From an uncultured Clostridia bacterium (GTDB lineage: Bacteria; Bacillota; Clostridia; Christensenellales; UBA1242): a stretch of 15,138 nucleotides of DNA. Made by a program: the position numbers and the translations under genes. This document shows positions 9,028 through 14,946 of this stretch, one piece after another (within the stretch, counting starts at the first letter, position 1; every line of letters begins with the position of its first letter). The notes under the pieces were generated by a model. That model saw only the letters and a program-made list of their open reading frames with translations. It made no database searches and had not been told where the DNA came from. The DNA is taken from the NCBI GenBank assembly GCA_937891595.1, contig CALATF010000055.1, positions 1 through 15,138 on the forward strand. The letters are read 5' to 3'.

Positions 9028-10416
9028 TTATTTTTGTATATTTGTTAAAAAGTTTTTTAACCATGTTGATGTGTTAAAAATAGAAGAAATTTCAACTTTT
9101 TCATTAGTTGAATGAGCATCTATAATTTTTGGAGAGATTATAGCCACATCTAAATTTTTCATTCTATCTTGAAAAATTCCACATTCAACGGCTATATGTA
9201 ATTTAACATCACTTACTTTACTTGTTGAACTATTTTTTAAGTTTTGTAATAAACTTGAGTTAGGTAAAGTATTAAATGCTGGCTGGCTATCTAAAACTTC
9301 CCCTTTAATATTAAATTCATTACAAAGATTTTTTAAATTTTTTACTATTTCTTTTTCTTTATCTTTATTTATGCATCTTATACCTATTTTTAGATATCCA
9401 TTTTCAGCACTTACTTCTGATATGTTTTGGGAAGACAAAACATTATTGTTATCATCGTTTTCTAAAACACCTTGTTTAAATTTATCAATAAAATTTATAA
9501 AATCTTTACCATTTTTTAAAACAAGCGTTTGATTAATTTGCCTTGCGCATTTAATTTTTAATGTTTTGTAAATCTTTTTATTTTCTATATAAAAATATTT
9601 TATTGTGTTTTTTAAATCTTTCTCTGCTAATTTAGTAGTAAAAATACATTCAGATTTGGATGGGATTACATTATAATTATGGCCACCATAAAATTTTACT
9701 ATTTCAACGCCTGGTATTTTTGTTAATAATTTTGCTAAAATTTTATGGCTTGAACCACGATTTTTATTTATATCAAAACCTGAATGTCCGCCTAATAAAC
9801 CTGTAACAGTTAATTTAAATGTTTTAACTTCTGTTGTATTTTCTAAAAATATTTTTTCATTATTAAAAGTTGCATAAAAATCAACAAAACCTGCACTTGA
9901 AGTTATTATTGTATTATCATCAAAGCCATCAAGGCAAAGCATTTTATTTGACTTTAATTTTTTAACGTCTATTTGATACGCTCCTTGCATAGTAGTTTCT
10001 TCGTTTGCTGTGAACACAGCTTCTATATTACAAGGAATTTTACTATCTAAAACATCTAAAATTAGTGCCATACCTATGCCATTATCTGCACCTAAAGAAG
10101 TACCCTTTGCTGTAAGAAAATTACCTTTTTTAATTATGCTAATGCCATCTTTATCAAAATCAACTTTTGATTTCAAAGATTTGACACAAACCATATCTGT
10201 ATGAGCTTGCAATATTATAGGTTCGCTATCATTAGTTTTTTTGTAAATGATAACATTGCCATAATCGTCTGAATAATATGGTAAATTCCTTACTTTAGCG
10301 AAGTTTATAAGATATTCTTGAATAGGTTTTTCGTTGCCAGAATTTCTAGGTATTTTAGAAATTTCTTCAAAAAAATTAATAACCGTATTATTTAAATTTT
10401 TCATTTTTTTACCCAT
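9028..10416 (-). CDS. pepD: M20C dipeptidase (PepD-like, aminoacyl-histidine dipeptidase family)
   Basis: Predicted cytosolic di-zinc aminopeptidase. The 462 residues approach the 480-490 usual for PepD. Visible motifs are FFEEISKIPRNSGNE (15-29), QAHTDMV (70-76) with the His-x-Asp ligands H72/D74, LGADNGIG (108-115) with bridging D111, TANEETTMQGA (136-146) with E139/E140, LDGFDDN (162-168), GGHSG in the lid and dimerisation domain, and VECGIFQ near the C-terminus for the usual LECGxF. It begins with an ATG that overlaps the GNAT stop by 8 bases. Neither this ATG nor the in-frame ATG at 10404 has a clear Shine-Dalgarno, so coupling to the upstream gene is likely and the exact start is uncertain. 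Substrate is not known. Its place in a lysine unit could mean release of lysine or other residues from peptides, or a less usual role. Confidence 0.88.
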   Translation of the reverse strand: MGKKMKNLNNTVINFFEEISKIPRNSGNEKPIQEYLINFAKVRNLPYYSDDYGNVIIYKKTNDSEPIILQAHTDMVCVKSLKSKVDFDKDGISIIKKGNFLTAKGTSLGADNGIGMALILDVLDSKIPCNIEAVFTANEETTMQGAYQIDVKKLKSNKMLCLDGFDDNTIITSSAGFVDFYATFNNEKIFLENTTEVKTFKLTVTGLLGGHSGFDINKNRGSSHKILAKLLTKIPGVEIVKFYGGHNYNVIPSKSECIFTTKLAEKDLKNTIKYFYIENKKIYKTLKIKCARQINQTLVLKNGKDFINFIDKFKQGVLENDDNNNVLSSQNISEVSAENGYLKIGIRCINKDKEKEIVKNLKNLCNEFNIKGEVLDSQPAFNTLPNSSLLQNLKNSSTSKVSDVKLHIAVECGIFQDRMKNLDVAIISPKIIDAHSTNEKVEISSIFNTSTWLKNFLTNIQK

Positions 10417-11197
10417 TAATCATTTCAAATGTTTGTTCTGGTATTGTTAATGCAGTTTTATCTAACACTAAAGTAGTTAATACAGAGCCATCTTCACGTT
10501 CAAACTGAGTTTTTGATAAACCACCTATTTGTTCTTGTTCTGCCATGTAATTTAAACCATTTGTTAAACTAATTAAACTTTCTTGCTCGTTAGAATTAAG
10601 AACTATATTAGGTTTATCTACTTTAACTGCTTCTTGTAAATAAGGTCTATATAATAAAATTGACAAACCTTCTTGACCATCACTATCAGCATAAAATCCT
10701 ATATAATTACCATGTTTACTTAAAATACTAAGACTACCAAAGTTATCATAAGAAACTTCATAAGCCATACCTACGGCTTCTTGTGTACACTTGCCATAAT
10801 CTTCAGTACCCTTTGTAATAATCTTAGATAATTTAGAAGCTATGCCAAACCCTTGATAATCAGGTCGGACATACAATCCTCCTAAAGTATAAACATCCCC
10901 TTTCTCTTCATTTTTAGGCAAAGTAAAATATGGATATTCTTCTGGTAATTGCTTGCTTACAACTATTCCAGCAAGTTCTTTATCCATATAAGCACCAACA
11001 AAAGCATATCCTTTTTCTAAATATTCATTAACTTTTTCAGAGCTTAAAGGTCTCATTTGACGTTTCATTCCATCAAAAGTTTTATATAACTGTGCAATTT
11101 CGTTAACATCTTGCATAGTATCAAATCTTAAATGCGGGTTTTTTAAGTTCGCATTTTCTTTATCTATTCTATTTGCTACATAATCTCTTAAATCCAT
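10409..11197 (-). CDS. GNAT-family N-acetyltransferase, substrate unknown
   Basis: Predicted acetyl-CoA-dependent acyltransferase of 262 residues. GNAT motif A spans about 105-130, with the acetyl-CoA loop RPDYQGFGIAS (111-121) after strand LGGLYV. A motif-B-like stretch NFGSLSILSKHGNYIGFY follows (152-169). An N-terminal part (1-100) and a tail (190-262) are unassigned. The start chosen is ATG at 11197 because AGGAG lies 6 bases upstream. A longer reading frame reaches 11380, but those codons lie across the riboswitch and its terminator and are not credible as protein. It is the first gene after the lysine riboswitch, so its expression should fall when lysine is plentiful. I do not recognise a substrate. 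It lacks the left-handed beta-helix hexapeptide repeats of DapD or DapH. Confidence 0.85.
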   Translation of the reverse strand: MDLRDYVANRIDKENANLKNPHLRFDTMQDVNEIAQLYKTFDGMKRQMRPLSSEKVNEYLEKGYAFVGAYMDKELAGIVVSKQLPEEYPYFTLPKNEEKGDVYTLGGLYVRPDYQGFGIASKLSKIITKGTEDYGKCTQEAVGMAYEVSYDNFGSLSILSKHGNYIGFYADSDGQEGLSILLYRPYLQEAVKVDKPNIVLNSNEQESLISLTNGLNYMAEQEQIGGLSKTQFEREDGSVLTTLVLDKTALTIPEQTFEMING

Positions 11198-11254
11198 ATA
11201 TTTCTCCTGTTGTACACGAAGAATAGATTTGCTTAATTCAAAATCAAAGTTTAT

Positions 11255-11288
11255 AAAAAAAACACGATTTCGAACTTTCAAAACCGTG
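11255..11288 (-). terminator. Lysine riboswitch expression-platform terminator
   Basis: Read on the minus strand, CACGGUUUUGA (from 11288) pairs with UCGAAAUCGUG (ending 11263). This 11-bp stem with two G-U pairs closes a 4-base loop and is followed by eight U. It lies 24 bases beyond the 3' strand of aptamer helix P1 and 57 bases before the GNAT ATG. Upstream UGGUU (near 11304-11300) can pair with AACCA at the foot of this stem, a possible competing hairpin. Lysine binding is expected to favour termination. Confidence 0.9.
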
Positions 11289-11312
11289 GTTTTAGTTTTT
11301 AACCATTGTCTT

Positions 11313-11475
11313 GATAGCTCTCCATAACAAAAGTTATGACAATTTAAGATATATTTTACCTTAAACCAACCATAAAACAATTACAGTTTGTGTTTTATGA
11401 TTTCGGCGATTTTTCCTTTTATTAACAAGCAATTACTGTTTCTTATTAATTACTTATAAAAACCGCACCTCTATC
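11313..11475 (-). ncRNA. Lysine riboswitch (L box) aptamer
   Basis: Senses lysine in the nascent mRNA. The conserved core is present on the minus strand: GATAGAGGTGCGG at the 5' side, CGCCGAA at 11408-11402, GGTTGG after P3, and GGAGAGCTATC at the 3' side. Helices by complementarity are P1 GATAG/CTATC (11475-11471 with 11317-11313), P2 GCGGTTTTT/AAAAATCGC, P3 CATAAAAC/GTTTTATG (11399-11392 with 11378-11371), P4 TTTAAG/CTTAAA, and P5 CATAAC/GTTATG (11338-11333 with 11328-11323). Loop L2 ACAGT (11439-11435) is the exact complement of loop L3 ACTGT (11387-11383), the kissing interaction of this class. It controls the GNAT-pepD-asd-dapA-dapB-lysC unit. Confidence 0.97.
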
Positions 11476-11485
11476 TTCTAAACAA

Positions 11486-11514
11486 ATTATAACATATTAT
11501 AAGTATTAAGTCAA
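11486..11514 (-). promoter_or_regulatory. Sigma-A promoter of the lysine unit
   Basis: On the minus strand, TTGACT (11514-11509), a 17-base spacer and TATAAT (11491-11486). Transcription is expected to start near 11479, a few bases before the P1 strand of the riboswitch, so the leader is almost all aptamer and platform. It follows the rpmF terminator by about 20 bases. Confidence 0.88.
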
Positions 11515-11533
11515 TATTCTACTTTTTTATACC

Positions 11534-11564
11534 AAAAAACAAAGAGTTATTAAAAACCTCTTTG
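11534..11564 (-). terminator. Intrinsic terminator after rpmF
   Basis: On the minus strand, CAAAGAG (11564-11558) pairs with CTCTTTG (11546-11540) around an 11-base loop, followed by six T. It lies 27 bases past the rpmF stop and closes the yceD-rpmF unit before the lysine promoter. Confidence 0.85.
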
Positions 11565-11591
11565 CCTTTGACAACTAAGTATATTTAAACC

Positions 11592-11789
11592 TTATTTTTC
11601 TTCATTATCTTTACTTTTTACAGCAATAACTTCTTTACCATCATAGTAGCCACAAGAACCACATACTGTATGTGATTTAATCATTGCTTTGCAATGTGGG
11701 CATTCTACTAATGTTGGAGCTGAAGCTTTCCAATTTGCTTTTCTACTATTTCTTCTTGCTTTACTTACTTTTCTTTTTGGTACTGCCAT
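11592..11789 (-). CDS. rpmF: 50S ribosomal protein L32, zinc-binding form
   Basis: Component of the large ribosomal subunit. The 65 residues include the family N-terminus MAVPKRKVSKARRNSRKA and a four-cysteine zinc knuckle: C30-x2-C33 and C43-x2-C46 (ECPHC, VCGSC). This is the C+ form; zinc-independent paralogues lack these cysteines. The C-terminus is an acidic and lysine-rich tail. ATG at 11789 overlaps the end of yceD by 29 bases, with AGGAG 9 bases upstream inside yceD. A terminator follows directly. Confidence 0.98.
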   Translation of the reverse strand: MAVPKRKVSKARRNSRKANWKASAPTLVECPHCKAMIKSHTVCGSCGYYDGKEVIAVKSKDNEEK

Positions 11790-12303
11790 TTTCTCTATCT
11801 CCTAATAATTTTAATTGATTAAATGGATTTTCTATGTCTTCAAGTTCATCCATTAATACTTCACAGTTACAAGTATACAAGTTTTTATTTTTACCGCATA
11901 CTGAACATAATCCTTTGCAATCTTCCCTACACAAGATTTTTGTTGGCATATTGAGTAATAGGTCGTCATACACAGGCTTATCTATTTCTACGCAAGTTTG
12001 TTTAATAACATAATCTTCTTCATCATGAGAATTATATTGTTCTACAAACTTTTCGTTGAAATCAAAAACAAATTCTTTTTCGAATTCCTCACCACAATTA
12101 TCGCATACTACTAATAATTTAAAAGTAACTTTGGCATTTATGTTAAGTTCTTCATTTTGATATTTCATAATTCCTTTAACATAAGCTGGGGTTAAGAACT
12201 TATAATTGCGTTCCTCAACAAACTTATCATCAAGGTTAAAATTAACATCAAAATCAATTTCCTTGCCTTGTTCTGCCTTTGCTTTAATAATATTTAATAA
12301 CAT
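11761..12303 (-). CDS. yceD: YceD/DUF177 family protein (YlbN-like)
   Basis: Small protein nearly always encoded just upstream of rpmF in bacteria; homologues have been linked to 23S rRNA accumulation or ribosome assembly. The 180 residues show a beta-rich N-terminal part and two cysteine clusters: VCDNCGEEF (C67, C70) and the DUF177 hallmark ILCREDCKGLCSVCGKN (C125, C129, C133, C136), then C145 and C147. The ATG at 12303 gives the family-like N-terminus MLLNIIKA. It has no Shine-Dalgarno and lies only about 3 bases after the predicted transcription start, so translation may be leaderless. It overlaps rpmF by 29 bases. Confidence 0.93.
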   Translation of the reverse strand: MLLNIIKAKAEQGKEIDFDVNFNLDDKFVEERNYKFLTPAYVKGIMKYQNEELNINAKVTFKLLVVCDNCGEEFEKEFVFDFNEKFVEQYNSHDEEDYVIKQTCVEIDKPVYDDLLLNMPTKILCREDCKGLCSVCGKNKNLYTCNCEVLMDELEDIENPFNQLKLLGDRENGSTKKKSK

Positions 12304-12312
12304 AGCACGACT

Positions 12313-12341
12313 ATTATAATAACTTTAACTAAAAATGTCAA
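12313..12341 (-). promoter_or_regulatory. Consensus sigma-A promoter of yceD-rpmF
   Basis: On the minus strand, TTGACA (12341-12336), exactly 17 bases, then TATAAT (12318-12313): a perfect match to the housekeeping consensus. The predicted first transcribed base is near 12306, three bases before the yceD ATG. A second TTGACA lies at 12365-12360, but no good -10 follows it at the proper distance. Confidence 0.9.
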
Positions 12342-12406
12342 TGCTTTTTATTGCAATTTTGTCAATATTTATTACTATATTAAAGAGTTGAGATTTAATT
12401 TTTTAA

Positions 12407-12760
12407 CTAGTCAAAGCAAATATCGGGATTTAATTCATTTGAAGTTTTCCAATCGATATCATACATTGTTTTTAATAAAACTTTTGTTAAATAATCAGCA
12501 TAAGCATATCCACCCCTACGCACTGGCTGAATAGACATTATCTTATCTGTTATCTTTTTAACTACAAAACTAGCTTCTTGATATTTTTTTGTTTCTTTCA
12601 TTTTTTTTTGTTGCTCTCTAAAAAATTCTAAATCTTCTTTTTTTATCCCTGTTTCCATTTCTATATTATCAGTTAATTGATGTACAATATCCTCTAATTC
12701 TGATGGTTTTAATTGCTCAATTAAATCTAAATTTTTTAAGTCTTCTAAAGTATATTTCAT
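12407..12760 (-). CDS. Unrecognised 117-residue protein
   Basis: I do not recognise this family. The protein is charged, has no signal peptide or membrane segment, and looks largely helical: an N-terminal part rich in Leu/Glu (DLIEQLKPSELEDIVHQL), a lysine/glutamate-rich stretch near 40-62 (KKEDLEFFREQQKKMKETKKYQEA), then VRRGGYAYADYLTKVL and a tail ending NPDICFD. It is likely to be real because AAGGAG lies 8 bases before the ATG, it sits in a fitting gap, and it has the same strand as its neighbours. No clear promoter or terminator of its own was found. It lies between tRNA-Ala and yceD, and that context does not reveal a role. Confidence 0.75.
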   Translation of the reverse strand: MKYTLEDLKNLDLIEQLKPSELEDIVHQLTDNIEMETGIKKEDLEFFREQQKKMKETKKYQEASFVVKKITDKIMSIQPVRRGGYAYADYLTKVLLKTMYDIDWKTSNELNPDICFD

Positions 12761-12936
12761 TCAATTTTCTCCTTAAACAAATAATATCAAATTTGTAGAA
12801 AAAAGTATACCTAAAACATAACAAACTAATATTATATTGATAAAATATTGAGGTATCCATCTATAATTATATTTCACCTTAATTTAAATACTCAGATATT
12901 TATCAACTTAGTTTTTGTTATAATTATAAATTATAT
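12761..12936 (-). other. AT-rich gene-free stretch upstream of the 117-residue gene
   Basis: Between the tRNA-Ala terminator and the 117-residue gene. Apart from the AAGGAG ribosome site close to 12771, I see only AT-rich sequence. A TATACT-like -10 (near 12810-12805) has no acceptable -35 at 17 bases, so the promoter of the downstream gene is unresolved. Confidence 0.4.
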
Positions 12937-12981
12937 AAAAAAAACTAAGGTAGAACTTATTAAAAAATAAACCTACCTTAG
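12937..12981 (-). terminator. Intrinsic terminator of tRNA-Ala
   Basis: On the minus strand, CTAAGGTAG (12981-12973) pairs perfectly with CTACCTTAG (12953-12945) around a 19-base AT-rich loop, followed by eight T. It lies 8 bases past the CCA end of tRNA-Ala and so ends that transcript. Confidence 0.88.
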
Positions 12982-12988
12982 ACTAATT

Positions 12989-13064
12989 TGGTGGAGATAA
13001 CCGGGTTCGAACCGGTGACCTTTTGAATGCCATTCAAACGCGCTACCAACTGCGCCATACCCCC
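12989..13064 (-). tRNA. tRNA-Ala (anticodon GGC)
   Basis: A 76-base cloverleaf with encoded CCA (12991-12989). The acceptor is GGGGGTA with TATCTCC and carries the G3-U70 pair that identifies alanine tRNAs. The anticodon arm is TTTGA-ATGGCAT-TCAAA, giving GGC, which reads GCC and GCU. The D arm contains GCGCAGTTGGTAGCGC, and the T arm has GGTTCGAACC. It stands alone between the sigF operon and the 117-residue gene, with its own promoter and terminator. Confidence 0.97.
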
Positions 13065-13085
13065 AAATGAAATTTAACAAAAGTG

Positions 13086-13114
13086 ATTATATATTAAAAA
13101 AAAATAAAAAGCAA
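13086..13114 (-). promoter_or_regulatory. Probable promoter of tRNA-Ala, overlapping the sigF terminator
   Basis: On the minus strand, TTGCTT (13114-13109), 17 bases, then TATAAT (13091-13086). The transcript would start near 13079, about 15 bases before the tRNA. The -10 box is perfect and the -35 box matches in three positions. The -35 box lies inside the 3' arm of the sigF terminator stem. Confidence 0.65.
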
Positions 13115-13137
13115 CATTTTTTAATTATGTTGCTTTT
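13096..13137 (-). terminator. Intrinsic terminator of the spoIIA operon
   Basis: On the minus strand, AAAAGCAACAT (13137-13127) pairs perfectly with ATGTTGCTTTT (13117-13107) around a 9-base loop and runs into a long T-rich tail. It lies 50 bases past the sigF stop. The core resembles the lysC terminator stem. Confidence 0.88.
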
Positions 13138-13187
13138 AAGTTAATATTTTGAGATTACTAATGACGCAAGTCTTAATAAAAAGCAAT

Positions 13188-13913
13188 TCAATCTCTTAAT
13201 CTATTTTTCATTTTTGTTAAAATTTTATTTTCTAACCTGCTTACCTGAACTTGTGATACATTTAATATTTTAGCCACTTCACTTTGAGTTTTATCTCTAA
13301 AATATCTTAAGATTATTAGTTTTTTATCTTTATCTTCTAATTCCTTAATAACATCTTTTAAAGCCATTTTATCTATCATATCGCTAGCTTCATCAAAGTT
13401 AACTAACTTATCAAGAACTACTTGCCCATTGTTACTTTCTTTATCTAACGACTCGTAAATAGACACTGGCATTCTAGATGATTCAAGAATAAACATTACT
13501 TCAGGTTCTTCTATGTTAAACTTTTCAGAAAGTTGCTTGATTGTTGGCGATTCGCCCGTATTTAGTTTTATTTCGTCTATATATTTTTGCATTAAATAAT
13601 ATTGCCCTTTAATAGACCTAGAAACTTTTACAGAACCATCATCTCTTAAAAACCTTTTTATTTCACCAGCTATCATAGGCACTGCATAAGTGGAAAACCT
13701 AACATTAAAACTTTCGTCAAAATTGTTTATAGCTTTTGCAAAGCCTACGCATCCTAATTGATATAAGTCATCATACTCTACACCTTTATTTCTATATCTT
13801 CTAACAATACTTTTAACTAAAGGAGAATTGTTTTCTATTAAAAGGTTTTTAGCTACATCATCACCCAACTTTGCCTTTTTTAAAAGTTCTAAAGTAGTAG
13901 AATATTCAAGCAT
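13188..13913 (-). CDS. sigF: RNA polymerase sigma-F, forespore-specific
   Basis: First compartment-specific sigma factor of sporulation, directing early forespore genes. The 241 residues compare with about 255 in B. subtilis. Regions in order are core binding and -10 recognition (region 2, about 20-95, including YDDLYQLGCVGFAKAINNFD and RFSTYAVPMIAGEIKRFLRDDG), region 3 (about 96-150), and region 4 (about 185-236) with the helix-turn-helix KTQSEVAKILNVSQVQVSRLENKIL for -35 recognition. The sequence alone could also suit sigma-G; the spoIIAA-spoIIAB-sigF order settles it. The ATG at 13913 follows an in-frame stop closely. Its ribosome site is poor: GGA lies about 15 bases upstream. A terminator lies 50 bases after the stop. 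Confidence 0.96.
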   Translation of the reverse strand: MLEYSTTLELLKKAKLGDDVAKNLLIENNSPLVKSIVRRYRNKGVEYDDLYQLGCVGFAKAINNFDESFNVRFSTYAVPMIAGEIKRFLRDDGSVKVSRSIKGQYYLMQKYIDEIKLNTGESPTIKQLSEKFNIEEPEVMFILESSRMPVSIYESLDKESNNGQVVLDKLVNFDEASDMIDKMALKDVIKELEDKDKKLIILRYFRDKTQSEVAKILNVSQVQVSRLENKILTKMKNRLRD

Positions 13914-13946
13914 AAAATTTTACACAATTCCTTTTAAAACAAACCC

Positions 13947-14417
13947 CTAGTTAAAATTTTTTATCTTTTGAGAATTTCCTTCCTTTATTTTTTTACTCAT
14001 TATAACCTTTAAACCACCTAGGTTATTATTTACTACACTTATCTCATCCATAAAGCTTTCCATTACAGTAAAACCCATTCCACTGCGTTCTTGGTCTGGC
14101 TTTGTAGTATAAAAAGGCTTTTTGGCTTCTTCTACATTTTCAATGCCTACGCCATAATCAATTACTTCTATTTTAACAGTGTCATTAAAAATACTAACCT
14201 TTATTAAAATATCTCCTTCTTTATTTGGATAAGCATGAACAATGCTATTTGTAACTGCTTCTGACACTGCTGTTTTAATATCTGTAAGTTCATCAATACT
14301 TGGGTTCAGTTGCAAGCAAAAGCCAGCAACACTTGCTCGCACAAAGCTTTCGTTTATCGATAAAGCTTTAACTTTTATTTCTACTTGATTGATTTCTTTA
14401 TTTAAATCTTTTAACAT
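13947..14417 (-). CDS. spoIIAB: Anti-sigma-F factor and SpoIIAA kinase
   Basis: Binds and holds sigma-F and phosphorylates SpoIIAA with ATP. GHKL ATPase fold: N box SEAVTNSIVHAY (52-63) with E53 and N57, G1 box DYGVGI (87-92), PFYTTKP in the lid (101-107), and G2 box RSGMGFTVM (111-119). ATG at 14417 is chosen because GAGGAG lies 7 bases upstream. A GTG at 14432 would add five residues but lies across that ribosome site. This gives 156 residues, about ten more than B. subtilis SpoIIAB, mostly as an N-terminal extension before KALSINESFVR. The spoIIAA stop lies 17 bases upstream; sigF begins 33 bases downstream. Confidence 0.96.
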   Translation of the reverse strand: MLKDLNKEINQVEIKVKALSINESFVRASVAGFCLQLNPSIDELTDIKTAVSEAVTNSIVHAYPNKEGDILIKVSIFNDTVKIEVIDYGVGIENVEEAKKPFYTTKPDQERSGMGFTVMESFMDEISVVNNNLGGLKVIMSKKIKEGNSQKIKNFN

Positions 14418-14434
14418 ATCAAAACTCCTCACTA

Positions 14435-14743
14435 CTAAGATATTTTTGGCATAATTTCGTAAAGTCCCGTTAACTTAAAAATTTTCTCTGCATGATAAGA
14501 AGGGTTTGTAATAAAAATACTTATTCCCTTATTTTTCATTTTTTTATATCTTCCTATTAACACGCCTATGCCGGTACTATCCATAAATTTCAATTCAGAC
14601 AAATCTATAATTATTTGTTTTGAAATTGTTGATAAAAATATTTCGTCTAATTTTTTACTAGTATACTTTGCTGTGTATTCATCTAGTTCGCCATCAAGCA
14701 TTACATACAACACATTATTATAATTTCTGTACTTAATTTCCAT
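14435..14743 (-). CDS. spoIIAA: Anti-sigma-F factor antagonist
   Basis: STAS-domain switch protein. Its unphosphorylated form pulls SpoIIAB away from sigma-F in the forespore; SpoIIAB inactivates it by phosphorylation, and SpoIIE, not seen here, restores it. The 102 residues are one full STAS domain. The phosphorylation site is Ser56 in FMDSTGIGVLIGRYK (53-67), matching Ser58 of B. subtilis. The N-terminal strand is VLYVMLDGELDEYTA. The ribosome site is a G-run (AGGGGG) about 11 bases before ATG. It is first in the operon. I found no convincing sigma-H promoter of the usual AGGA...GAAT type; a weak sigma-A-like candidate is listed separately. Confidence 0.96.
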   Translation of the reverse strand: MEIKYRNYNNVLYVMLDGELDEYTAKYTSKKLDEIFLSTISKQIIIDLSELKFMDSTGIGVLIGRYKKMKNKGISIFITNPSYHAEKIFKLTGLYEIMPKIS

Positions 14744-14807
14744 TATGAAAATGTCCCCCTTTGTTATGTAAAAATGATATTACAAACAAGATTAAAAAAA
14801 ATAAATG

Positions 14808-14837
14808 ATAAAAAAAATTTAGGTCTAATTTTGTCAA
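14808..14837 (-). promoter_or_regulatory. Weak candidate promoter upstream of spoIIAA
   Basis: On the minus strand, TTGACA (14837-14832) is perfect, but the best -10 is TTTTAT (14813-14808) after 18 bases, matching in four of six positions within a T-run. Sigma-H normally drives this operon in other spore formers, and no such site is clear between 14744 and 14946. The rest of that stretch is AT-rich and otherwise featureless on this strand. Confidence 0.3.
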
Positions 14838-14900
14838 AAATCTTTTGAAATTCATAAAAAAAATAATGTGAAAATTTTTTAATTTTTTTTAAAATTTTTG

Positions 14901-14929
14901 TTGACATATTTAAAAAGTTATTGTAATAT
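14901..14929 (+). promoter_or_regulatory. Promoter of the tRNA-Pro/tRNA-CAU cluster
   Basis: TTGACA (14901-14906), 17 bases, TAATAT (14924-14929). The transcript would start near 14936, 11 bases before tRNA-Pro. It diverges from the spoIIA operon. Confidence 0.85.
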
Positions 14930-14946
14930 TTAAAAGCATATTTCAT

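Noticed and set aside
11198..11380. Open frame extending the GNAT protein by 61 residues at its N-terminus
   Set aside because: These codons cover riboswitch helices P3-P5 and the terminator. The ATG at 11197 has an AGGAG six bases upstream, and the added peptide resembles no GNAT.
12336..12365. Second TTGACA (12365-12360) as an additional yceD promoter
   Set aside because: The hexamer 17 bases on is ATTGAC, not a -10 box, so it is probably chance repetition.
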